Positions 23,488 through 35,400 of a stretch of 64,000 nt of DNA are shown here, one piece after another. The position numbers were made by a program, and so were the translations under genes. Under the pieces are notes generated by a model that was not told the DNA's origin, made no database searches, and worked only from the letters and a program-made list of their open reading frames with translations. The DNA lies in NCBI GenBank assembly GCA_943737045.1, contig CALSFV010000375.1:124001-188000 (forward strand). The letters are read 5' to 3'. Source of the DNA: Parapristionchus giblindavisi. Its lineage: Eukaryota; Nematoda; Chromadorea; Rhabditida; Diplogasteridae. The first letter of the stretch is position 1. Every line of letters begins with the position of its first letter.

Positions 23488-24857
23488 TTACTTCTGTTGA
23501 GCGGGCTCGGGAGCATATGGTGCCGACGATCCAAGGAGAACGAAAGACAGAGCCTGGAATTTCATGGGTTATCCTTTAAGGTAGGCATTTATGGCTACCG
23601 TACCTTAACGTAGAAGTATGCCGTGAGGTATCCGAGCATGTAGAGATGCGTGGGAACACCCTCAGACTTGACGTTCTGGAAGAGAGCGACAAGAACGGCG
23701 TATGAGGCGACAGCATAGAGGACAGCCATGACGAGGTACGAGGTGGAGAGAGCGCCTGCAATATGGTAGGGTTACGGTAGACATGGAGGGTCACGGTACT
23801 CACCAGTGAAAAGTCCGAGGACGATGTGGAGTCCAAGTCCACCACCAATAGCGGCACCAAGAAGAGTCATACGGCTATTTCCAAGGGCAGGGGCACCATA
23901 GGCAAATGCTAGAGCTACGGTCAGAGGAGACAGAAGAGCAAGCGGCTCGGAACTGAAAATGAACAAGTGAACTACGGTATATTTGGTTCCAGTAAGAGTA
24001 CTGTATCATTGGGTACTATACTGACTAGAAATATGTAGAGTTAAAACCAGCTCCGAGGAGAACTCCACTTCCGAGCGCGACGGCTACAAGAAGAGCACGA
24101 TTTTCGTAATCTCCTTGGGCCTCCTGAACGGAATGTTTGAGGGATACTGTAGTTGATGACATATCGATCGTTACCTTCTGTCCCGTGATCGAGTAGTAAG
24201 CATAGGCAGGCAGTCCAACTAGAACGGCTGCAGCAATAGCGAAACCTGAGAGATCAATCGATAATTAATCGATAATCAATAATGAGGGTTACAGTACCTC
24301 CAAGGAAGAGATGAACAGCGCCACCGAAAACGTTGGCTCCAAGATAGAACGAGAGCGAGGCCATCAAGGTAAGCACAGTCGAGAAGAGGAAAGTCGAGAC
24401 AACCTGAATTAGGGTCAGTCATAGATCTGACACATCGGACCCCACAATTAGACTACCGTACCACTGAGGGTGGGGTCTGGACGTCAGACTTGTCCTCGAC
24501 AGCTGATTGGACGGTCTGCTTGAGCGATTCGACGATGGAGCTCGATGAAGCAATTTGCTGTTGCACTGTCTGAAAAGAATTAATTGGAACGCTTCAAGCA
24601 ATACTTATAAATCTCAAAGATTGCGTGCTAACCTCTTGGAGCTTGAGTCCACGTTGACGAAGACCCTCGGAGGCGGCAGTAGCCTCGGCCTGGTACTGTT
24701 GAAGCAGTTGAACAGGGTTGACGGAGATCGCGGCACCAGTGGGAGCTACAGCGGCAACAGTGGGAGCTTCAACGGCAGGAGCTGGAGCTTCAACGGCAGG
24801 AGCGGGAGCTTCAGCGGCTACTGCGGCCTTCACTGATGGAGAAGATTCGTCGGCCAT
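23488..24857 (-). CDS. Multi-pass membrane protein, Bax-inhibitor-1/TMBIM-like (copy A)
   Basis: Eight exons in phase: 24633-24857, 24462-24569, 24298-24403, 24175-24245, 24026-24123, 23804-23952, 23604-23755, 23488-23553; 324 residues. The first 50 residues are an Ala/Pro/Val-rich cytosolic stretch (EAPAPAVEAP repeated), followed by a helical, probably coiled segment. From about residue 112 there are six or seven hydrophobic helices. The order ENRALLVAVALGSGVLLGAG, LSPLTVALAF, LLGAAIGGGLG, YAVLVALFQNV and a last helix parallels BI-1-type proteins, which modulate ER calcium and cell death; the match is by pattern only and another membrane family is possible. ATG 24857 is preferred because a TTTCCAG acceptor lies 2 nt upstream. 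Copy B lies about 3.2 kb away. Confidence 0.6.
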
Positions 24858-24873
24858 TTCTGGAAAGAAGAAG
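24858..24873 (-). promoter_or_regulatory. Splice acceptor immediately before the start codon (copy A)
   Basis: Minus-strand CTTCTTCTTTCCAG lies 2 nt before the ATG. It could receive a spliced leader, or a cis-spliced leader exon ending near 24965 (AAAG|GTCGGT). Confidence 0.5.
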
Positions 24874-25409
24874 GGCTTAGAAGAGCTTAGAAGAGTATTA
24901 GAGCTTGGAGTGAGCTCGAGCTCAGACTCGAGCTCGATATATTGAGACAAAAAGACCGACCTTTACGAGAAGTAAACGAAGAAGTGATAACGGGATAGAG
25001 AATGATTCTAGTGATAAACTGAGCCCTTTTATACCCTCTTGATTTTTTATTTGAATGTCTATAATAGCGATAACTAGTTCATACATAGTTGGCAAATACT
25101 TTTATGCTGATTTTGATTATAATTTTTATGTAAATCGAAAAATTCCATTTGGTCTATTCAGATCGATTGAAAAATGTCTTTTCTATGAAGAGGACGCTGA
25201 TTATGAATGAGAATCGATAGATTCAATTAATTATTCAGAAAATTATTGTGCAATGGACCGAAATCGTATGCCTGAAAACATTGCCTATAAAAGTACAGGA
25301 GAGAAGATAACTCAGTCTACAGTTTAAAAAAAAACTTGATCTTGCCGATCCTGACTATGAAAAGGACATTTTTACATTACATTACAACAATTTTATCAGC
25401 ATTGGGATG

Positions 25410-25660
25410 TTATTTTAGCTGGGTTAGGGTTCTACAGAGAGTCCGATCGTGTCTTGCTATTTCCATGAATTGAGCGACCTTTACGAAGTCATCTCTCCAT
25501 CTCTTTGCCGGCTTTCCACGCTTCCTTTTTATCCATGCGGAGTCCATTCGAGCATTTTTAGACTCCATTGATCATAACACGATTTCTAGAGCCTCTCGAC
25601 CCACATCCATTTCCGAATCTCCGCCTCCCTCAGCACGTCCTTTGGTCTCGTCATGCCATG
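25410..25660 (-). pseudogene. Non-LTR retrotransposon relic (reverse transcriptase C-terminus)
   Basis: The minus strand encodes KRKRGKPAKRWRDDFVKVA ... EIARHDRTLCR before a stop at 25410. This matches the RGRP.KRW.DD...W...A.DR..WR tail of RTE-type reverse transcriptases. Upstream there are stops in frame. A relative (TPVKRWRDDFVKAAG) occurs at 54790 and 59553 in the giant palindrome. Confidence 0.6.
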
Positions 25661-26489
25661 TCCATGAAAAGGAATGGGGGCATAACATGTAACGGAAAAG
25701 TGTACGAGATCGTGTGGGAAGATTGACAAGACTATCATGTGAGAAGACCTACCCTTTCAATAGACTTGGTAGATCGACCAACGGTGATGAACAGAACCAC
25801 ATACATACGTTATCGTTAAGAATTTAGCAATTCATTATTCGTTTTATTCATATCAGAGTGAAATCACTTTTGTACTTCGGTAATTTTGGCCGATGTAAAA
25901 AGTTACAGATCGACATGAATTGATGTGTATGTGATTCATATTTTTTCCTCTTTCACAGGGTGTATGAATCGATAAGTATCGTTGAGAAGTTAGCACGTCA
26001 TGAATTATTTTGTTCATTTCAAAGTGAAATTACTTTTGTGGTTCTGTCTACTTTTCTGCATGTGGTCTCTAGCAATACCCCTTTCGGGCGGCTTGTGGTT
26101 TCCACATGGTGTATGACTCGAACTGTATCCATTCAGTCATTCTTACATCACAATTCACTCCAAAGGAGCCGTGTGTATATGATATTAAATATGATTATTA
26201 TGATTAACCTGACATACATACATATATTATGTGTTTTGATCAGGACCCACCGAACCAATAGGCGAATATTAAATCCGTATAAAATGTACTTGCATAATTG
26301 CATTGCTACTGCTGCTAAACAGAGGAAGAACTATCGATTAACTCCCCACTCTTTCCTCCTTTCCTTCCTCGCTCTCTCTGATATGCCTACTCTCTCACCG
26401 GTGCGCTCTCTCTAAACCTAGAAATTCATTGTGGCAGTGGTTGGCTACTCTCGTACCAAATAAACAAGTGTATTTTATACGGTCAATAT
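25661..26489. other. Gene-free spacer between the tandem copies
   Basis: A 151-codon open frame on the plus strand (25960-26415) has no domain, signal or exon structure and low-complexity ends; it is not called. Confidence 0.35.
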
Positions 26490-28205
26490 TGTGTTGTTTT
26501 CTGTTTTGATCAAAGCAAACAATCAATTTGCCCTTGAGCCATAATTTATCTTATTAAATCAGTGGGAGTGAGTATCAGGTGAGTAGGGCTCAAAGGGCGG
26601 AGTCAGTAAGGGGGAGGGGCTAACTTAGACCTAGGTCTTAAGTCAGGAGGGGAGTTTACTTCTGTGGAGCGGGCTCGGGAGCATAGGGTGCAGACGATCC
26701 AAGGAGAACGAAAGCCAAAGCCTGGAATTTCATGGGTTATCCTTTAAGGTAGGCATTTATGGCTACCGTACCTTAACGTAGAAGTATGCCGTGAGGTATC
26801 CGAGCATGTAGAGATGCGTGGGAACACCCTCAGACTTGACGTTCTGGAAGAGAGCGACAAGAACGGCGTATGAGGCGACAGCATAGAGGACAGCCATGAC
26901 GAGGTACGAGGTGGAGAGAGCGCCTGCAATATGGTAGGGTTACGGTAGACATGGAGGGTCACGGTACTCACCAGTGAAAAGTCCGAGGACGATGTGGAGT
27001 CCAAGTCCACCACCAATAGCGGCACCAAGAAGAGTCATACGGCTATTTCCAAGGGCAGGGGCACCATAGGCAAATGCTAGAGCTACGGTCAGAGGGGACA
27101 GAAGAGCAAGCGGCTCGGAACTGAAAATGAACAAGTGAACTACGGTATATTTGGTTCCAGTAAGAATACTGTATCATTGGGTACTATACTGACTAGAAAT
27201 ATGTAGAGTTAAAACCAGCTCCGAGGAGAACTCCACTTCCGAGCGCGACGGCTACAAGAAGAGCACGATTTTCGTAATCTCCTTGGGCCTCCTGAACGGA
27301 ATGTTTGAGGGATACTGTAGTCGATGAAATATCGATTACCTTCTGTCCCGTGATCGAGTAGTAAGCATAGGCGGGAAGTCCGATGAGAACGGCTGCAGCA
27401 ATAGCGAAACCTGAGAGATCAATCGATAATTAATCGATAATCAATAATGAGGGTTACAGTACCTCCTAGGAAGAGATGGACAGCTCCACCGAAAACGTTG
27501 GCTCCAAGATAGAACGAGAGCGAGGCCACCAAGGTAAGCACAGTCGAGAAGAGGAAACTCGAGACAACCTGAATTAGGGTCAGTCATAGATCTGACACAT
27601 CGGACCCCACAATTAGACTACCGTACCACTGAGGGTGGGGTCTGGACGTCAGACTTGTCCTCGACAGCTGATTGGACGGTCTGCTTGAGCGATTCGACGA
27701 TGGAGCTCGATGAAGCAATTTGCTGTTGCACTGTCTGAAAAGAATTAATTGGAACGCTTCAAGCAATACTTATAAATCTCAAAGATTGCGTGCTAACCTC
27801 TTGGAGCTTGAGTCCACGTTGACGAAGACCCTCGGAGGCGGCAGTAGCCTCGGCCTGGTACTGTTGAAGCAGTTGAACAGGGTTGACGGAGATCGCGGCA
27901 CCAGTGGGAGCTACAGCGGCAACAGTAGGAGCTTCAACGGCAGGAGCTGGAGCTTCAACAGCAGGAGCGGGAGCTTCAGCGGCTACTGCGGCCTTCACTG
28001 ATGGAGAAGATTCGTCGGCCATTTCTGGAAAGAAGAAGGGCTTAGAAGAGCTTAGAAGAGTATTAGAGCTTGGAGTGAGCTCCAGCTCGAGCTCGAGCTC
28101 GATATATCGAGACAAAAAGACCGACCTTTACGAGAAGTAAACGAAGAAGTGATAACGGGATAGAGAATGATTCTAGTGATAAAATGAGCCCTTTTATACC
28201 CGGTT
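26490..28205. repeat. Tandem segmental duplication, unit B
   Basis: Counterpart of 23310-25040, in the same orientation. Confidence 0.9.
26655..28022 (-). CDS. Multi-pass membrane protein, Bax-inhibitor-1/TMBIM-like (copy B)
   Basis: Same eight-exon structure as copy A shifted by about 3165 bp (first coding exon 27798-28022, last 26655-26720). The reading frame is intact. Visible coding changes are few: the C-terminus ends EPAPQK instead of EPAQQK, and ALSF becomes ALAF in the last exon. The intact second copy, with substitutions also in introns, suggests both are expressed. Function as for copy A is uncertain. A splice acceptor at 28025-28038 again lies 2 nt before the ATG. Confidence 0.6.
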
Positions 28206-28596
28206 GACTTTTGATTTGAATGTCTATAATAGCGATAATTAGTTCATTCATCGTAAGCAAGGACATTTTATGCTGAATTAGATTGTATGATAATTTTTTG
28301 CAAGATTATCCATTTCTCGTTTGTATTTTAGAAAGAATCGGTTTTTTGTACCACGCTCCTGAAAAAGCGCGCGAATTTTAAAATCGAGCGATTGTAAATT
28401 TGTATGATTTTTGGAAAAAAAACATCTCTCATAGTAAATCAATAACTTTTCGTGTAGCAAGCTTATCATACTCAATAATCGTGACTATAAACATATTTTT
28501 ACTTAATTATTTAGTACATGAACCGAAAGCGAGATCGGTCGAGTAGATTTTAAAAATCGGCATAAATGTATTTTACAAAATCGACAAAAAAGAAAT
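28206..28596. other. Gene-free AT-rich spacer
   Basis: No coding signal is seen between the duplication and the tRNA gene. Confidence 0.4.
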
Positions 28597-28668
28597 GCCA
28601 CGAGCCGGGATCGAACCGGCGACCTTATGATCTTCAGTCATACGCTCTCCCAACTGAGCTATCATGGC
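28597..28668 (-). tRNA. tRNA-Phe (GAA)
   Basis: On the minus strand a 72-nt cloverleaf: acceptor GCCATGA/TCGTGGC, D-loop AGTTGGGA, anticodon loop CTGAAGA, T arm GCCGG-TTCGATC-CCGGC, discriminator A. Four full copies of this gene occur in the window. The ~150 bp upstream of this copy (28669-28820) resemble the flank of the copy at 44344. Confidence 0.95.
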
Positions 28669-28820
28669 TGATAAGAGAAACGCTCAGGGTTACATCAATA
28701 TCCATCCACTAGAGAGTACTGCTCACATTTTCGTTGGCTCGAAAATCTCGGGATATTCATGATTTAAAAAAAAGAATAAGGGGGTAAAACAGAGTATACT
28801 GCTTGCCACATCTATGCATA

Positions 28821-29174
28821 CGAAAGAATTTGTCTGAGAATATATTATGACCTCCTAAAGTGTCTATTCATTCATTGATTTTTGATCTTTGAGAATTCAT
28901 CATTGATGTAGATCCGTTCTCCTTTCTATTTCCCAAAATAGACCAGATATTGATCTTCTTATCATTATGACTCTTATTAGACAATTTCCGGTGTTTTCTC
29001 TACCTCTCTAACCTCTTCACCGTCTCTTCTATCGTTTCTTCTCTCTCGTCGAGCTACCCAGTCTTATCGGTATGATCACATGTTTTCCATTAATCACGGG
29101 TAGATCTTGACCAGAGAATTTGAATATAAAGCATTGAAAGGAGGCCTGTGTCATCAGATTGTTCAGACATTTGC
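28821..29174. other. Gene-free stretch
   Basis: Pyrimidine-rich in the middle (CTCTACCTCTCTAACCTCTTC near 29000). No gene seen. Confidence 0.4.
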
Positions 29175-29285
29175 TCTTTAAAGACGCACACCAAGCTAAG
29201 TCTCTGGTCTATCAATGTTCTATCGCGTTCTTGGTTAACGAGAGAGTATTGCCAAAGAAGAGAGTAAAATTAGCTTGGAGTATGA
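29175..29285. repeat. MITE family 1 copy, degenerate
   Basis: TTTAAAGACGCACACCAAGC start and AATTAGCTTGGAGTATGACT end; the inner palindrome is weak. Confidence 0.6.
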
Positions 29286-29288
29286 CTT

Positions 29289-29412
29289 TAAAGACACACA
29301 TCAAGCTTGTTTCAAACTCTCCTCTCTGGCAGTGTTCTATCGTTTTATTTGTTTATATTATACGAGAGAGTGTTGCAAATGAGGAGATCAAGATTAGCTC
29401 GGGTGTGCCTTT
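29289..29412. repeat. MITE family 1 copy
   Basis: TTTAAAGACACACATCAAGC to TTAGCTCGGGTGTGCCTTTG, directly following the previous copy. Confidence 0.7.
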
Positions 29413-29525
29413 GAACGACCTCATTTTCACTATTATTCATTTTTAAATATTTCATTTTCCTGAACTTTTTATTTGATAAATATTGTTCTTGTAACTCTGG
29501 TGGTTCATTTTTGAACGATTGCTCT

Positions 29526-29539
29526 TTGATCTTTCTCAG
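29526..29539 (+). promoter_or_regulatory. Putative spliced-leader acceptor
   Basis: TTGATCTTTCTCAG ends exactly at the ATG of the next gene, with no upstream exon in view. Confidence 0.55.
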
Positions 29540-31326
29540 ATGCAGAAAGTTCTTCTCTTCACCCTCTTCCTTATTTCACTCTCCTCAGCGTTTCCTTCGA
29601 GAGATGAAATGAGAAATAGAATGACCATTAGGCAACAACGACCTAGAGGTACTTAACCCATAAAAAATATTTTTTAAATATAATTTTTAAAACCTTATGA
29701 CTTTCAAACTTTTGGCCATCATTTGACTATAATTTCACTTTTTGGGTGTAAAATTTAAATTGAATTAAATTATTAAATTATATGCTCTGTCAATATTATC
29801 TAGCATTTGTTAAGTTTGAAAATTTGCAGAATTATTAACCACCATAATCAATAATCGATTGAAATCTTTAGTAGGTCATCATGGACGTCATGGGCTTCAT
29901 CTAATGCCCGAGTTCCTCATGGTAGTTTCTGCCGAGGCCAAGGAGGTAGATCTAAACATATTTTCAATCCCTTTATTATATTAATTACTTTGGAAAGTTG
30001 AATAATATTTAAATGATTTCAGGAATTTTTCAAGATCAAGAAAGACGATGAACTCTCTAGAGAAGAGAAGAAAGAGTTGATGGGAGAATGGGCAGCGAAG
30101 AATGGATTGGAGGTTGGGAGCCTTCTTTTTCATTTATGCATTTATATCGCTATTGACGTTAGACTTTTGGAAATGTATCACGCGGTATGGCGCCGCATAA
30201 CGCCCCATAATTTCGGGTTAAAATTTTTGGTGACACATTTTTTACAGCATTTTCTGCGATTTAATCAATATTTTACTCTGTCTTTAATAAAATTATACAT
30301 AAATTACAATTATTTTATTTCAGTCTGAAATTGCCGCATACTTCGATGAGAAGAGATCATTGATTGACGAACACAAAGAAAAGATGCTCCAGGCCATTGA
30401 TGATCTACCGCAAGCTTATTCAAAGGTACAACTTATGCATTTGTTATCCATGAGACGTTTCAAAAAATCCTCATTGCACGCTCACAACGTCATTTTTGTA
30501 GTTAATCTCCTTTATCAAGCTTTACAGATTTGTGACAGATTTTTACAGATTTTAGAGCTTTATGGGATCATTTGATTATCTTCCATTTGACCGTCGCTCA
30601 AAGAATCCTTTTTTAACTTATCAATTTTTAGGTTCGTGAAATCTTCGAAGATGATTCACTTTCTCGTAAGGAACGAATGGAAATGTATGAGGAATCAATC
30701 AAAGATTACTCTGAACAACTCAAGGTACGACATTAGAATCTGTTGAAAAGTCATGAAAAGGGAGTCAATCAATAAATCAATAACATCTGTTCGATTACGA
30801 TCTAAATACATACGATTGATTATTTAACATAATACTTTCCGTTCTTTACAACGTTTTTTCCAACTTGAACACCACTCCTATCTATAAGCGGTATTATATT
30901 TATTTATCGCATCTTGGAGAAACAAGAAAAGAGCTTATTCATAAGCAATTAAATTTTAAAACAAGAAGATGCGATCAACTAGTTGCAATTACTGGATTGC
31001 AACTTTCATAGAATTACTAAATAAATGAGATTTATTACCTGACAGCTGATGATGGACAAATCATATTTGATATCTTTTTAGTCTCTAATTCATGCCACGA
31101 GACCGAAATTCAACAAGGTTCAGAAGAGAGGACTTGCCAAGTATAGATATTTTTATTTATTTGTTTATGTGATCTAAATATAATCAATCATAAAAAATCA
31201 TAAATTACATCAATGTATTTTTATAAAAAAAATAGAATATTTAATTAAAGATACGAGTCGCGTTGGCCTTCTCGACGCTTCGGAAACAATGAACAATCAT
31301 TCGTCGATCAAGATTCGTTCCTGTAA
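29540..31326 (+). CDS. Secreted SXP/RAL-2-like (DUF148-type) nematode protein
   Basis: Seven exons in phase: 29540-29648, 29872-29945, 30023-30112, 30324-30425, 30632-30724, 31082-31140, 31251-31326; 200 residues. Residues 1-18 are a signal peptide (MQKVLLFTLFLISLSSAF). After a His-rich linker (GHHGRHGLH) comes a helical domain: EEKKELMGEWAAKNGLE, AAYFDEKRSLIDEHKEKML, LSRKERMEMYEESIKDYSEQ and RPKF. The acidic D-x-L-S-[RK]-x-E repeats and the xxEWAxKxG motif resemble the SXP/RAL-2 (Ani s 5-like, cation-binding) domain found only in nematodes, usually secreted; function is poorly known. The family call is from pattern memory. The acceptor at 29872 could instead be 29875, dropping one residue. 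Confidence 0.65.
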
Positions 31327-31329
31327 ATC

Positions 31330-32450
31330 CCTTCTATTTAAATAAATGGTCAATTATAAGACGACGACTCTATATTTAATACATATTTCCTGTTGACCTT
31401 CTCCTTTGTTGTGGCATAAAGCATGATGAAAATAGATTCTACACAGAAACACAACATAGAGAATTTTATCTATTATAATTAAAAAGACTGCGACAAAAAT
31501 CGCATTAGAACAGTTAAAATAGGAAGTTTCAAAATTGGCGGGGCCGATTAAAAGTTCTTTAAAATAGAAGAACAAACTTCTTTCTGCATCACCGAAACAC
31601 GAAACACGTGGAGACAAAGATTAATCACATCATTCTAGTTTTTAGTTTCCACTTTGTAGTCTCTGTTCTTGAAGTAGGATTAAGTCGGATACATTGCACG
31701 TAGGCTGCACACATTACACTGCTTTTGAAATATCCGATTTGTCACGTACACATTGACAAGGGATTCATTTCGTTTTGGAATATTAAAAAAAACAATATCA
31801 CACGAGAATCCTTACCACCGGAACCTCACAATCAGCTCACCATCAGTCTAATCAATCATGTACATATAATTATTTATTTAATTATTTCTTTATTTTTAAT
31901 CATTCAATCAGCGTTTTTTTGCTTGTAGCACTTATCGGTAGCGGTAACAATTCCATGTTGTACTTGAAAAGTGTCATTGAATTGTTTTATAAGTTGCATT
32001 GTTGATCTACCTTACAATCAGACCATGCGAACAACTTGCCTAAAGTATCCTCTCTATGATGCCATAAAGAAAAAGACAAACAAATGAATTTAAAAGTGCC
32101 TAAATTATCTTACTGCTTTGCGGGCCCTAAATGTTCTTGGACATTCCTAAAAACCAAAATGGTTCTAGTATCTTCAATGAGATTTTTTATCACCATGTGT
32201 TTGCCAATGTCATATCATTCAATCTCATACGAACGTGCTACCTGCCTAGAGTGTATACAAATCACAAAAGATCACTGAAAACGCGTATTGCGCACTACAA
32301 AACTAACCAAGTCACACTCCTCCGCAAATCTATCGCGATATACATAAACGATTCCCACGTCGTCTCTTTACTCAGGTAAACCATTGCTAGCTGTTCTTAA
32401 TCTGGAAAACATTTCCCATTTCCATTTCCACTCTGGATAACCACTCCCAT
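31330..32450. other. Intergenic, with a possible P450 exon relic
   Basis: GCTTGTAGCACTTATCGGT at 31922-31940 is identical to part of exon 1 of the downstream P450 gene. At 32131-32230 an open stretch with SIFNEIFYHHVFAN weakly resembles P450 exon 3 ([13 protein letters not shown]). This may be a decayed P450 copy. Nothing else is seen. Confidence 0.35.
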
Positions 32451-32455
32451 TTCAG
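32442..32455 (+). promoter_or_regulatory. Putative spliced-leader acceptor of P450 copy 1
   Basis: CACTCCCATTTCAG ends 17 nt before the ATG at 32473. Confidence 0.5.
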
Positions 32456-32472
32456 AGCCCATTGAGCCAACC

Positions 32473-35400
32473 ATGATCGCGTTTTTCACAGTGCTTGTAG
32501 CACTTATCGGTGCAGCATACTTGTGAGTTTCTTGTACAATTGATTTACCCGACTGACGATTTTGGTCAAAAAAAGGTTTCCTTCCAGTTATTTCCTGCGG
32601 AAATCCACGTATTGGAGTCGAAGAGGAATCGTACAGGTTCCGTTCGATTCGATAATCTTTGGAAATTCACCGGAACTCTTTAAAAAGAATGAACCCCTGA
32701 TACTCAAGCAACGAGAATGGACAAAGGTTTGTGAACCTCAATTTATTCTTGTTCTAATCTGCGAAATAAAAATAAGTAAATTTGGCAAGTTTACAATTAT
32801 AGATGGAAAAACTTAGTATACTTTATTCTCCTTTATAGACCGTTTTAGGTTTAGTTTCTATAATAAATAGATCAATATAATAATATTATTATTTATTTGT
32901 GTTACTCTGCATTTACAGCAATACGGACCAGTGTATGGCCTTCGTGAAGGATCCAAGAATGTTCTGGTTACTTCCGATCCAGATATGGTCAATGAAATAT
33001 TCTTCAAGCAATTTGACAACTTCTACTCGAGAAAGGCACGTTCTCTTGATAATCAACAAAGCAATACGAAATGCGCGTTCATTATGTTTACAAAAAATGT
33101 TTCCAACCTTGGACTAATTCAAAATGATTGCAAAGTAATGTACTTTTGAAATATTTTATAACCTTACAAAAAGTTTACTGTACACCCTTCAGGACGCCAC
33201 TATCGGGCCTGATGTCGACAAGGATCCACGTGTTCATCTATTTCTTGCGAGAGGAGCACGATGGAAACGTCTGAGGTTGGACCCAATATCCGAGAACCAA
33301 ACTTCCCAACCGTACTTACCCTGGTGCCTCGAACCACATATTACTTTCCCAGTGATAATTTTGCACTACGGGTATTTTTAAAGTATTAAAAGAAGATTTA
33401 TAGAGCGATATCCGCACCGTCTTTCTCTACAAATTCACTGAAGAAGATTCGTCCGATCGTTGAGGACTCTGTATTGAATATGATCGAGATTATGGAGAAG
33501 CGACATCTGAACAAAGGACCTTTCAATATTCATCAGTCAGTCTCATTGTTTTCAGTTCAAAAGCTAGGAAAATAAGAGATGGGGAATGAAAGCTCTCCGC
33601 TTTTTACACGCTCTATCGCTACTTTAGGATTTCATCCTTTTACTCTTGCGGTTGTCCTGTATTTAAAAAAATCAATATCTGACATTTGAGATAGTTTTAA
33701 CTGCGAGATTTACGCTTCTTTCATACTAAACACAAATGTTAACGAGTTCGAAATAAGATAAAAAATATTTTTCTAGATTCTACATGGAATATACGATGGA
33801 TACGATTAGTCGATTGGTAATGGGACAAAAGGATTCGAGATACTTCAATAATCCTAAAGTTGCGGCTGTTGAAGCGGTATGTCAGCAAAACATTTCTCGA
33901 CATAACGTCGAAACGAGTTATACAATTTACAATTACATTTTTTTGCTATTTTCCAACAACTTTTATTGATGAGTTTAATTTACACTTTTGAAATCTAAAA
34001 AAATGAAATTTACATAATTGATAAAATCCAGGTATTCATGCGCGACTTCGACGTACCGATAGTTCATATCAAATCAGCATTCCCATTCATTCTGCCGTAT
34101 CTTCGAATGGCGATGCTCAAAGTAAGTACTTAAGTTTGTTCATTGTATTTACTAGTTTATTTTAGTAAATTAATTATTGAACTCATTCAATCCTATTTAT
34201 CTTCAAAATTTGACGAAATCACTGTGATTGAGTGGTATTGATTGATATTGATTGATATTGGTTGATATTGATTGATATTGATTGATATTGATTGATGTTC
34301 TCAGCTGAAATCTCCGATAACTCGACCATTGCTCGAACTTCGTGAAGAAATGGCACGAACCGTCAGAGAACGCATAAAGCAGAGGGTGGGTCGGCTTCTT
34401 GGGATATTATTGATTGATTTTTGAAAAAAAGAAAGTCCGTTCAGGAGAAGAATCCCGATGGATACAGTGGTGACCCCGAGGATTTCATCGATCTCTTCCT
34501 TGACATGACCACAGATGACTCCATTGAGAACGATAATGATTTCAAACTCAGTCAATCAAAGGTATGAAAAGTGGCAAAGGGGCGGAGTCTTATTGCTTAA
34601 TTTATCGATTTTCTAGGTCTCAAAATCGTTGACTGTCGAGGAAGTTGTAGCACAAGCTGTTGTTTTCATAGTTGCCGGTTATTTTGCGATTTGGTCCTCT
34701 ATGGAATACATGGATTACGGTAGTTTCCTTTAAGGTTTCGATACAACAGCAAATGCACTTGCTTACACATCATGGATGTTGTCGAAGAATCCAGAAGTTA
34801 TGAGAAAATGTCAAGAAGAAATTGATGAAATCTGTCAGGATGAAGTAAGTTTCAGAGATGAGACAAATATCATGACGATTATTCTTTATTGATTTGTCAG
34901 CGTTAAAATTACCTTTTAGAAAAAAATATAAAAATGCAGTATTAAAAATATAGTAGTAAAAGGGAAGGTGTGATCCATTAGAAAGGAAATACTGGAAAAA
35001 GTACGTGAAATAAAGATAAAATGATTTGGTGATGAAAACCACAAAGATTTCCGAGATGTCATGAAGCACTGTATCATCTGGGCAAATATCCGCCACCTTG
35101 GCTTAGGGGCAGAGCGTCGCTCTCGTAAAGCGAAGGTCGCAGGTTCGATTCCTGCAGGTGGCAATTCTTTTGTTCCGAGGCAAAACACATTATTATAAAA
35201 CGAACGCAAATATTACTAATAACATATGCATATGAAATATTCTTTTTCCATTCTGAGGCAATTTTTCTCCACCCCACTTTTCTCATTCCATCATCAAGAG
35301 TATACTATTATAACTGAAGATCACATATTGTAATATTCAAACAAAAAAGACTTGACATTAATGTCATACAAAGTTCATGTCACAACTCCTCTGTCATTGA

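Larger units (their letters stand above)
23310..25040. repeat. Tandem segmental duplication, unit A
   Basis: About 1.7 kb nearly identical to 26490-28205 (offset about 3165 bp), including introns and the 3' flank beginning AATCAATTTGCCCTTGAGCC. Intron differences are few, so the event is recent. The units are separated by about 1.45 kb of unrelated DNA. Confidence 0.9.

Noticed and set aside
25960..26415. 151-codon plus-strand frame between the tandem copies
   Set aside because: Long by chance in AT-rich DNA; no domain, no splice structure, no counterpart elsewhere in the window.
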